Positions 57,941-64,000 of a stretch of 64,000 nucleotides of DNA are shown one piece after another (position 1 is the stretch's first letter; each line of letters begins with the position of its first letter). Location of the stretch: contig CAKUGQ010000004.1 of NCBI GenBank assembly GCA_934654755.1, positions 1-64,000 of the forward strand. Reading direction: 5' to 3'. The stretch is from an uncultured Oscillospiraceae bacterium. GTDB taxonomy: Bacteria; Bacillota; Clostridia; Oscillospirales; Oscillospiraceae. Both the position numbers and the translations under genes were made by a program. The notes below the pieces were generated by a model that searched no databases, was not told the DNA's origin, and saw nothing but the letters and a program-made list of their open reading frames with translations.

Positions 57941-57969
57941 TTGACAAACGGATAATCTTGGTATATACT
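57941..57969 (+). promoter_or_regulatory. Flavodiiron gene promoter
   Basis: TTGACA (57941-57946), 17 bp, TATACT (57964-57969). Confidence 0.88.
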
Positions 57970-58016
57970 GTTCTCAGAAATAGCGGGCGTTCCCAAAAAC
58001 GGAGGAGGATATTCCA

Positions 58017-59810
58017 ATGCTGAAAAAAGTAACGAACTCGATTTTTTATGTAGGTGAGAACGATCACGAGATAGACCTGTTTGAGGGGCAGTATGTCGTC
58101 CCCAACGGCATGGCCTACAATTCCTACGTGATTCTGGATGACAAGATCGCAGTGATGGACACCATTGACGCGTCCAAGACTTCCCAATGGCTGGAAAACA
58201 TCCGTGCGGTTCTGGGCGGACGCCTGCCGGACTATCTGGTGGTGCAGCATATGGAGCCGGATCACGCCGCCTCCGTGGAGGCATTTATACAGACCTATCC
58301 CGCCGTTACCGTAGTGGCAAACAAAAAGACCTTTGCCATGATCGGTCAGTTCTTCCCCCGCCTGACGCTGAAGAACACCCTGTGCGTTGAGAATATGGGC
58401 ACATTATCTCTCGGCGTTCATACTCTGACCTTCGCCTTTGCGCCCATGGTTCACTGGCCTGAGGTTATGATGACCTACGACGCCCACGACAAGGTTCTGT
58501 TCTCTGCCGACGGCTTTGGAAAATTCGGCGCACTGGATGCGAACGAGCCCTGGGACGACGAGGCACGGCGTTATTACATCGGCATTGTGGGAAAATACGG
58601 CAAGCAGGTGCAGAACGTGCTCAAGGTTGCGGCTGCGCTGGATATTGAAATCATCTGTCCCCTTCACGGCCCGGTGCTTACACAGAATCTGGGGCATTAT
58701 CTCCGCCTGTACGACCTCTGGTCCAGCTACACCCCCGAGGAGGAGGGCGTCGTAATCGCCTACACTTCCGTCTATGGCCACACTAGGGAGGCGGTTTTGC
58801 TTCTTGAGGAAGCGCTGCGACGCAGCGGCGCGCCCAAGGTCGTGGTATATGACCTTGCCCGCTGCGATATGGCCGCCGCCGTTGCCGATGCTTTCCGTTA
58901 TGACAAGCTGGTACTGGCAACAACGACCTACAACGCCGATGTGTTCCCCTATATGCGCACATTCCTGGATAAGCTCACCGAGCGCAATTTCCAAAACCGT
59001 ACCGTAGCGATGATCGAAAACGGTTCTTGGGCTCCCACGGCGATCCGCGTAATGAAGAAGATGCTGGAGGGCTGCACCGGGATCACCTACACGAAAAACA
59101 ATGTGACCATTCTCTCCGCCCTGAATGTACAAACCTCCGAGAATATCCGGACGATGGCGCAGGAGCTGGCGGCTTCCTACGTCCCCGTGAAGGTGGACGA
59201 GGGCTTTGTGGACCCCACCGCGCTGTTCCATATCGGCTATGGGCTGTACGTAGTCACCACCAACGACGGCGTTCGGGATAACGGGCTGGTGGTCAACACG
59301 GTCTGCCAGGTCACCGACGCACCGAAACGCGTGTCCGTTGCCGTCAATAAGCAGAACTACTCCTGCGGAACCATTGCCAAAACCGGAAAGCTGAACATCT
59401 CCGTCCTGTCGCAGGATGCACCGTTCAAACTGTTCCGGCATTTCGGCTTCCAATCCGGCAGGGACACCGACAAATTTGACGCCTTCCGTCACGCGCAGCG
59501 CTCCGCCAACGGTCTGATGTTCCTGGATAAATACGCCAATGCCTACATTTCCTGCAAAGTCGTCAGTCAGATCGACGTGGGTACCCATATGCTGTTCCTC
59601 TGCGATGTGACGCAGTGCGTTACTCTGAGCCAGACTCCCTCCATGACCTATGCCTACTATTTCAGCAATGTCAAGCCCAAGCCCGAAACCGACAAGAAGG
59701 GCTTTGTGTGTAAGATCTGCGGCTGGGTATATGAAGGCGATACGCTGCCGGAGGATATTGTATGCCCCCTGTGCAAGCACGGGGCGGCAGACTTCGAGCC
59801 AATCGGATAA
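58017..59810 (+). CDS. Four-domain flavodiiron protein with flavin reductase and rubredoxin domains
   Basis: The 597-residue soluble enzyme reduces O2 (or NO) to protect anaerobes. Domains in order are a metallo-beta-lactamase-like diiron domain (1-245), with the ligand motif HMEPDH and later His/Asp ligands (MVHWPEVMM, FSADGFG, CPLHGP), and a flavodoxin FMN domain (245-390, YTSVYGHTREAV). A flavin-reductase-like split-barrel (405-555) and a C-terminal rubredoxin with both cysteine pairs (CKICGWVYEG...CPLCKHG) follow. Carrying its own electron-transfer partners makes it partly self-sufficient. GGAGGAGG precedes the ATG. It has its own promoter and terminator, with a PerR/Fur-like box upstream. 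Confidence 0.93.
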   Translation: MLKKVTNSIFYVGENDHEIDLFEGQYVVPNGMAYNSYVILDDKIAVMDTIDASKTSQWLENIRAVLGGRLPDYLVVQHMEPDHAASVEAFIQTYPAVTVVANKKTFAMIGQFFPRLTLKNTLCVENMGTLSLGVHTLTFAFAPMVHWPEVMMTYDAHDKVLFSADGFGKFGALDANEPWDDEARRYYIGIVGKYGKQVQNVLKVAAALDIEIICPLHGPVLTQNLGHYLRLYDLWSSYTPEEEGVVIAYTSVYGHTREAVLLLEEALRRSGAPKVVVYDLARCDMAAAVADAFRYDKLVLATTTYNADVFPYMRTFLDKLTERNFQNRTVAMIENGSWAPTAIRVMKKMLEGCTGITYTKNNVTILSALNVQTSENIRTMAQELAASYVPVKVDEGFVDPTALFHIGYGLYVVTTNDGVRDNGLVVNTVCQVTDAPKRVSVAVNKQNYSCGTIAKTGKLNISVLSQDAPFKLFRHFGFQSGRDTDKFDAFRHAQRSANGLMFLDKYANAYISCKVVSQIDVGTHMLFLCDVTQCVTLSQTPSMTYAYYFSNVKPKPETDKKGFVCKICGWVYEGDTLPEDIVCPLCKHGAADFEPIG

Positions 59811-59815
59811 AGAAC

Positions 59816-59851
59816 GACGCTCCCGGCAGGAGACTTCCCGCCGGGAGCGTC
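59816..59851 (+). terminator. Flavodiiron gene terminator
   Basis: A 12-bp stem GACGCTCCCGGC / GCCGGGAGCGTC, followed by ATTTTCC. Confidence 0.88.
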
Positions 59852-59907
59852 ATTTTCCGCACGCCCTTCGTTTTGCCCTGAACAAAGCCGCTCCAGAATA
59901 GAAAAAT

Positions 59908-59956
59908 CGAGTATTCATAAAGTCAAATCCCTTATGAATACTCGTATGAATACTCG
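59908..59956. repeat. Triple 12-bp repeat with long dyad
   Basis: CGAGTATTCATAA and TTATGAATACTCG (59932-59944) form a 13-bp perfect inverted repeat with an 11-nt loop. TATGAATACTCG is repeated directly at 59945-59956. It sits at the edge of the accessory region. Confidence 0.75.
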
Positions 59957-60032
59957 ATATGTAAAAGACGAGCGAGATGTCAGTGTTAAAGGTAAGAAAA
60001 GCTCTTTGTCAGCGGCTTATGGCTGAGCATTC

Positions 60033-60224
60033 TCAGCGCTCGTCAACCTTCTGTACTTCTTCCACTACGCTGCATTCCTCCCATGTACCACGATCACCGC
60101 TGCGCCTGAGATAGCATTTTCCCCCGTCGACGGCGCAAGCACCACAGGAGCACATCCGGAAGTCGTGGACAGTCTCGCTCTCGATCACATCTCCGCATTT
60201 CAAACAGCGAATGCGATTATGCAC
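60033..60224 (-). CDS. Small zinc-ribbon protein, start region damaged or unusual
   Basis: The 63-residue Cys-rich protein (CLKCGDVIESETVHDFRMCSCGACAVDGGKCYLRR) resembles small zinc proteins common on Gram-positive mobile elements; function is unknown. The only usable start is a GTG at 60224 without a ribosome site. In the same frame, ATG AGA ATG AAA AAG AAA lies upstream (60251) behind AAAGGA but is cut off by a TAG at 60233-60231. The family start may thus have been lost by a nonsense change. Confidence 0.65.
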   Translation of the reverse strand: MHNRIRCLKCGDVIESETVHDFRMCSCGACAVDGGKCYLRRSGDRGTWEECSVVEEVQKVDER

Positions 60225-60368
60225 AATCCGCTATTTCTTTTTCATTCTCATTTTCCTTTCGTTTCAAAAGAACTGAATGACTGCGATTGCGAAATCACTT
60301 TCAAAGGATTATTTGCAGACGCACACTACGGTGAAAACCGCAAGTAACAACATTGAAAGGCAGTAATT

Positions 60369-60479
60369 ATGAGACAAACAAACTACGCTGCCGTTTCAAT
60401 CATATTTTTATATACACAATTTTCTGCAACAGAAACGGCAGACAAAAAGAAATTAAAATCAGGAGGAAAAACCTTATGA
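60369..60479 (+). CDS. 36-residue small ORF coupled to the ParB fragment
   Basis: MRQTNYAAVSIIFLYTQFSA... ends in a TGA that overlaps the next ATG (ATGA at 60476). GAAAGG is seven bases upstream of its ATG. Inside it CTGCCGTTTC and GAAACGGCAG form inverted arms about 33 nt apart, so it may be a translated leader controlling the downstream partition gene. Coding is inferred only from signals. Confidence 0.4.
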   Translation: MRQTNYAAVSIIFLYTQFSATETADKKKLKSGGKTL

Positions 60480-60760
60480 AAGAAACGAAAATGTCTGCCG
60501 AAAAGGTAGTAAAAGAACCTAAACCGAAGCTTATAAACATTAAGCTTGAAAAGCTTCACCCATTTGAGGATCACCCTTACAAGGTGCTTGATGATGTGTC
60601 AATGACGGAGCTTGTTAAAAGCATAAAAGAATACGGACTTCTAAACCGCATTATCGTCCGCCCGCTTGAGGATAAACAGTATGAATTCATATTTCTAAAA
60701 GCATGCATTTCATATCCTCCGTTTCGAACTTTATTTCGGAATATTTTCAAACCCTGTTGA
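60476..60760 (+). pseudogene. Truncated ParB/Spo0J-like partition protein
   Basis: The first ~70 residues match the N-terminal ParB CTPase domain: LINIKLEKLHPFEDHPYKVLDDVSMTELVKSIKEYGLLNRIIVRPLEDKQYEF. The expected GHRR motif is missing. After YEF the frame runs into unrelated FLKACISYPPF... and stops. About three quarters of a normal ParB is lost. AGGAGG precedes the ATG. The breakpoint is at about 60690, just before the promoter of the DUF3990 gene. It is a relic of an integrative or plasmid-like element. Confidence 0.82.
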
Positions 60761-60786
60761 CAAAACTATCATTGTAATGATATAAT
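60757..60786 (+). promoter_or_regulatory. Promoter of the DUF3990/HTH pair
   Basis: TTGACA (60757-60762), 18 bp, TATAAT (60781-60786). Confidence 0.85.
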
Positions 60787-60809
60787 ATGGTTGTGTCATC
60801 ACAATGATA
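60767..60809 (+). promoter_or_regulatory. Autoregulatory operator candidates
   Basis: TATCATTGT (60767-60775) and ACAATGATA (60801-60809) are perfect 9-bp inverted arms bracketing the -10 box. ATCATT-GT-AATGAT (60768-60781) is a second, compact dyad inside the spacer. This is the expected layout for repression by the HTH antitoxin. Confidence 0.65.
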
Positions 60810-60826
60810 TAGGGAGGCTTGGTTTT

Positions 60827-61525
60827 ATGAGCACAATTCAATTACTTCACGGAACGGATCACATCATCGAGGTTCCGGATATCAATATCGGTAATCCGCA
60901 CAATGACTACGGAAGAGGCTTTTACTGCTCCCGTGTCGATGAAATGGCGCGGGAGTGGGCCTGCAAAAAGAACACAGACGGCTTTGTAAATGTCTATGAC
61001 TTTGACGAAGGCGGGCTGAAAGTACTGAACCTGCTGAGCGGCAATCATACGGTTCTCAACTGGATTGCCTTGCTTCTTCAGTTCCGTACCTTCAAACTCG
61101 ATTCCGAGGTTGCCGTTGACGCTCGGGATTATATCATCGAGCATTACTCGGTTGATCTTTCCGGCTACGACATTGTTGTCGGATACCGCGCGGACGATTC
61201 TTACTTTCAGTATGCTGAATCCTTTGTGTCCAACACGCTTCCTCTCAGAAGTCTGAACCAGGCACTTCGTCTCGGTAAGCTCGGCGAACAAACCGTTGTT
61301 ATCTCGCAAAGAGGATTTGAGCGTTTGAAGTTTGTCGATGCATATTCGGTCGATAAGAATGTCTATTATCCCAAGTTCTTGGATAGAGACACCAAAGCGA
61401 GAGATACTTATCGTAAAGAAATCAAGAAGACAAAATCATATCGTGATGATATCTTTGTACTTGACATCTTGAGAGAGGAGATGAGCAATGATGACCCACG
61501 CATACAACGAATCCTATTTGAGTAA
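60827..61525 (+). CDS. DUF3990 protein, putative ADP-ribosyltransferase-like toxin
   Basis: The 232-residue protein opens with LLHGTDHIIEVPDINIGNPHNDYGRGFYCSRVDEMAREWAC, the HGT...GRGFY...A..WA pattern of DUF3990, a family related to ADP-ribosyltransferase toxins and usually paired with a small partner. The rest is a helical/strand mix with a Lys-rich C-terminus. GGGAGG precedes the ATG at 60827. It overlaps the HTH gene by 38 bp in another frame, typical of a toxin-antitoxin operon. NAD-dependent activity is inferred, not shown. Confidence 0.8.
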   Translation: MSTIQLLHGTDHIIEVPDINIGNPHNDYGRGFYCSRVDEMAREWACKKNTDGFVNVYDFDEGGLKVLNLLSGNHTVLNWIALLLQFRTFKLDSEVAVDARDYIIEHYSVDLSGYDIVVGYRADDSYFQYAESFVSNTLPLRSLNQALRLGKLGEQTVVISQRGFERLKFVDAYSVDKNVYYPKFLDRDTKARDTYRKEIKKTKSYRDDIFVLDILREEMSNDDPRIQRILFE

Positions 61526-62138
61526 TGCAAAGGATCGTCTGTCCTCATTCTTCGATTATGCTATCAATGACTGCAAGACTAAGCCGGATTGGATTACCGT
61601 ACTTTTTATCAACACAGGCTATGCCGAGCAGTTCGAGCGCGGCAATCCTGCCTACGTTGCAGGTATGTCCGGTGTTGAACTTGCCCGTGCGGTTATCCTG
61701 AAAGCATACGGCAGAAAGGAACTTCCGAAGCCTACAAATTCCGAGGAATGTTCTCCCGAGTATTGGGCAGGTTGGGCGCTTGCAGAATATCAATGGTACT
61801 GCGGCCGCAGGTTCAAAGATATCTTCGAGCGGATTCCTTTGACTAAGATTATCGGAATGTATTCGGTCTATCATGAGATGGATATCACGAACTTCATTGA
61901 TACGATGGAAGAGTTCTATAAGGCTGCCGAAGGCGATTCCAATCTGAAACGCATTCGGGAAAGCAGAGGCTTATCTCAGTCAGAACTTGCGGAACAATCG
62001 GGCATCAATGTCCGAAACATTCAGATGTATGAGCAGCGGGTCAACAACATTGATAAGGCACAGGCACAAACACTCTACAAGTTATCCCGTGTTCTTGGTT
62101 GCGATATCGAAGACCTGCTTGAAAATCCTATGATGTAA
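61488..62138 (+). CDS. HTH antitoxin-like partner of the DUF3990 protein
   Basis: The 216-residue protein has two parts. An N-terminal helical domain (1-145: SYLSNAKDRLSSFFDYAINDCKTKPDWI... EYWAGWALAEYQWYCGRRFKDIFERI) probably binds the partner. A C-terminal Cro/CI HTH (about 153-210: LKRIRESRGLSQSELAEQSGINVRNIQMYEQR) follows. The HTH being at the C-terminus is the reverse of common antitoxins. Start at one of two adjacent ATGs after GAGAGGAG. It ends 11 bp past the end of the truncated methylase reading the other way. Confidence 0.8.
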   Translation: MMTHAYNESYLSNAKDRLSSFFDYAINDCKTKPDWITVLFINTGYAEQFERGNPAYVAGMSGVELARAVILKAYGRKELPKPTNSEECSPEYWAGWALAEYQWYCGRRFKDIFERIPLTKIIGMYSVYHEMDITNFIDTMEEFYKAAEGDSNLKRIRESRGLSQSELAEQSGINVRNIQMYEQRVNNIDKAQAQTLYKLSRVLGCDIEDLLENPMM

Positions 62139-62415
62139 CTCTTGTATCTCTGAAACCGAGACGCCGTCCCGCAACCGAGAAGCTTTGGCAAGGAAATCCG
62201 CCGCAAAGCAGGTCGAAGTGGGGGAGTTCCCTTGGATTGATTGTTCGCAAATCGCCATAATTCAAACCTCCTTCTTCTCCGTAAATGGCGTTATACGCTT
62301 TTTCTGCGTTCTTATCAATTTCTGCACGACCGACGCATCTGTAATGACCTGTATTTACGAGTCCGGAATGAAAACCTCCGATACCCGAACACAAATCAAT
62401 GAATGGGATTGCCAT
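62128..62415 (-). pseudogene. Truncated cytosine-C5 DNA methyltransferase
   Basis: Only the N-terminal ~95 residues remain: motif I IDLCSGIGGFHSGL, an acidic AEIDKNAEKAYNAIYGE segment, and motif IV with the catalytic Cys in LLCGGFPCQSFSVAGRR. It ends at RDTRVTS where GTLF would be expected. Target-recognition and C-terminal motifs are absent. The truncation point (about 62150) abuts the end of the HTH gene. It lies downstream of the DUF4314 gene on the same strand. Confidence 0.85.
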
Positions 62416-62451
62416 AGGGCATCCGTCCTGTTTTTCTGCTTCACCTCACAT

Positions 62452-62748
62452 TTACATAGATTGTTCGTTAATAGTCTGTTCCTGAGCTTGTTCCTGTAAC
62501 TCCCGGTCGACTTCTTCCTGTGTCAATCGACGGAATGAGTCTTCGCCGGGGATCAGCGCAAGCGCTCTGCCATTATCCCATTTCATTAGGAGTTGACCGA
62601 TATCATCCACACTCTGAACCGTTCCGCGCATACCTCTTTCAACGGGAGAATATGGGTCGTTCATATTAAGCAGCATTACTCTTGTTCCCGGGGGATATGA
62701 CTGTTTATATCTCTCAGCTTGTCTGTGTAATCGTTCCCAATCATTCAT
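62452..62748 (-). CDS. DUF4314 protein
   Basis: The 98-residue protein has SYPPGTRVMLLNMNDPYSPVERGMRGTVQSVDDIGQLLMKWDNGRALALIPGEDSFR, the DUF4314 SH3-like domain, with a Glu/Gln-rich tail. The family is found mainly on integrative elements, plasmids and phages of Firmicutes; role unknown. AAGGATG lies upstream. It appears intact although neighbouring element genes are broken. Confidence 0.82.
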   Translation of the reverse strand: MNDWERLHRQAERYKQSYPPGTRVMLLNMNDPYSPVERGMRGTVQSVDDIGQLLMKWDNGRALALIPGEDSFRRLTQEEVDRELQEQAQEQTINEQSM

Positions 62749-62862
62749 CCTTCTTTACCTCCTGAATCTTGTTTTGAGTTGCTGTCTACGCCGCAATCAT
62801 ATACACCACTCCTTTCGTTATCAGATTTATATCAACGCTCAAAATGCGCTAAATACGAAAAA

Positions 62863-62895
62863 GGAGGTTGCGCATACAATTTATGCGCAACCTCC
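62863..62895. terminator. Strong hairpin 1 of a cluster
   Basis: A 14-bp perfect stem GGAGGTTGCGCATA / TATGCGCAACCTCC with a 5-nt loop, A-rich on the left. Confidence 0.7.
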
Positions 62896-62932
62896 GAGAA
62901 CACAAACATTTAACAATTAGAAAAATAAAAAA

Positions 62933-62972
62933 AGGGGCAGACCTTACGAAATCAATCGTAAAATCTGCCCCT
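62933..62972. terminator. Strong hairpin 2 of a cluster
   Basis: AGGGGCAGA / TCTGCCCCT with inner TTACGA/TCGTAA. It is flanked by a long A-run on the left and AAAA on the right, giving a U-tract on the minus strand. Confidence 0.7.
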
Positions 62973-63061
62973 AAAACCCTATGAATTTAGTTCAAGTCCT
63001 CCCCAAAGGTCGATTTGGGGAAATGATATCTTTTGAATTCCACCTTAAAAATCGGCATGAA

Positions 63062-63094
63062 AAAACCCAGAAACCGTTGTGGTTTCTGGGTTTT
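63062..63094. terminator. Strong hairpin 3 of a cluster
   Basis: AAAACCCAGAAACC / GGTTTCTGGGTTTT with a GTTGT loop, a symmetrical bidirectional terminator. Confidence 0.8.
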
Positions 63095-63150
63095 CAGCCC
63101 CGATATCTTTTTCGGTGCTACTTGTTGGCAAACCTACCGCTCGTGGATAC

Positions 63151-63181
63151 AATGCACCATGTTTTGAAGGCGTGGTGCATT
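63151..63181. terminator. Hairpin after the partial ATPase gene
   Basis: AATGCACCA / TGGTGCATT with a 13-nt loop, 65 bp past the stop of the gene at 63247. It is a weak terminator candidate. Confidence 0.5.
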
Positions 63182-63246
63182 AATTTATGGGTTCAGTTTT
63201 GATGGGCTGGGACACTGCGGACGGAAAGGACAGAATATAACCTATT

Positions 63247-64000
63247 TTATTGTTCAATTCCGCGATATCCATGTTTTTCTGCATTCCCAAGCAAATAAAG
63301 GAACGCAAATGCAGGAATTCGTAGTAGATCTTTACCGCACTTTGTGTTATGAACTCCATAATCGTCCGCATTCTTGGTTATAATTATTGCTGCCGACGAT
63401 TCCTCACACAATTCTACGATCGCATCATCATCCGCAATTGGCGCACCTTCTCTGTATTTAACTTCAATGAGGATGTTTTTCGTATTAGGATAGTCCACCA
63501 CAATATCAATTTCTTTGCCCTTTTTTCCACCTCTAAAATAGCCCACCGAAGTAGCATATTGATAATAAAACGCTGCGACATGCTTGTAAACAGCCGTTTC
63601 AACAATCTTTCCCATCTCAACAGGGTCCGTCAAAACAGAATCATCCATCAAAACAGCATTCCGAATTGCCGCATCGGCGATATAAATTTTAGGACGCGCC
63701 TTTAATACCTTTTTCCCTGCCATATCAACCGGCCAACTCTGATAAATCAAATTTGCACTTTCCAGATACTGAATATAGTTTTCTACAGTTGTGCGAGATA
63801 CACCGTTCAGTTCTTTCGTAATTGCCTCAATCGATACAATTTCCGAAGATACATTGCAGAGGTATAAGAAAATTCTCTCCAGCTCCGTTGCGTTACGGAT
63901 ATTGTACAGTGAGGGAAGATCACGCTTAAGAACTTTATCCACAACATCTTCTCGCATGATCTGTTGCGCCATCAAATCATTGTCAGCCAATGCCAACTCC
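63247..64000 (-). CDS. AAA-family ATPase with DUF4143 domain, 5' end outside the window
   Basis: The visible C-terminal ~250 residues match the DUF4143-type AAA ATPases. A winged-helix-like segment (RIFLYLCNVSSEIVSIEAITKELNGVSRTTVENYIQYLESANLIYQ) is followed by the DUF4143 region and a restriction-nuclease-like core EIDIVVDYPNTKNILIEVKYRE. The Walker motifs should lie in the missing N-terminal part beyond 64000. These proteins are abundant in anaerobes, with unclear roles. The open frame continues to the window edge, so it is partial, not broken. Confidence 0.82.
   Translation of the reverse strand, partial: ELALADNDLMAQQIMREDVVDKVLKRDLPSLYNIRNATELERIFLYLCNVSSEIVSIEAITKELNGVSRTTVENYIQYLESANLIYQSWPVDMAGKKVLKARPKIYIADAAIRNAVLMDDSVLTDPVEMGKIVETAVYKHVAAFYYQYATSVGYFRGGKKGKEIDIVVDYPNTKNILIEVKYREGAPIADDDAIVELCEESSAAIIITKNADDYGVHNTKCGKDLLRIPAFAFLYLLGNAEKHGYRGIEQ

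Noticed and set aside
59881..60000. CRISPR array at the repeated CGAGTATTCATA motif
   Set aside because: There are only three 12-bp units, one inverted, with 0-11 nt between them, and no spacers or cas genes.

Overview
The window comes from a chromosome of a spore-forming, moderately GC-rich Gram-positive anaerobe. The SpoIID-like and SpoVAC genes, UppP/MurA/CsaB, a Clostridia-type S10-spc-alpha ribosomal operon, a flavodiiron protein with fused rubredoxin, and strong A/G-rich Shine-Dalgarno sequences all point to class Clostridia, most likely the Oscillospirales (this last step is inference). Promoters are unusually easy to read: many genes have a TTGxxx / TATxxT pair separated by exactly 17 bp.

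Layout. 1-23000 is a mosaic of short core operons on both strands: tRNA-Leu, SpoIID-like protein, DUF1934, uppP, a DEAD-box helicase with a dprA-like gene, glmS, spoVAC, an XRE/LiaF-like sensor, glpK with a P-loop kinase, a MATE exporter, several small genes, nitroreductase, birA, csaB and an aminotransferase. Two secreted paralogues (2744-4300 and 10085-11011) lie in inverted orientation around uppP-spoVAC. They share near-identical ends, and one has lost its putative peptidase domain. 23031-39060 is one minus-strand transcription unit running from rpsJ to rplQ. It includes secY, adk, map, infA and rpoA and is preceded by a roughly 290-nt leader with an attenuator-like hairpin.

39270-40100 is a divergent pair of a frameshifted membrane gene and an XRE regulator with visible operator dyads. 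40169-49400 is a five-gene oligopeptide ABC transporter in which every subunit except OppB is enlarged by insertions or extra length. 49500-54720 holds galE, an rRNA methylase, murA, trxA, a leader-peptide-like small ORF and a membrane gene. 54779-57875 is an island rich in palindromic dispersed repeats, carrying an orphan type IV pilin/beta-helix fusion and a DUF2284 protein. 57924-59851 is a four-domain flavodiiron protein behind a Fur/PerR-like box.

59900-64000 is an AT-richer accessory region. It contains relics of an integrative element (truncated ParB, truncated C5-methylase, DUF4314, a small zinc protein), an apparently intact DUF3990/HTH toxin-antitoxin-like pair sitting exactly between the two truncated genes, a cluster of strong hairpins and a partial DUF4143-type ATPase. 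No rRNA, CRISPR array, complete insertion sequence or intact integrase was seen.
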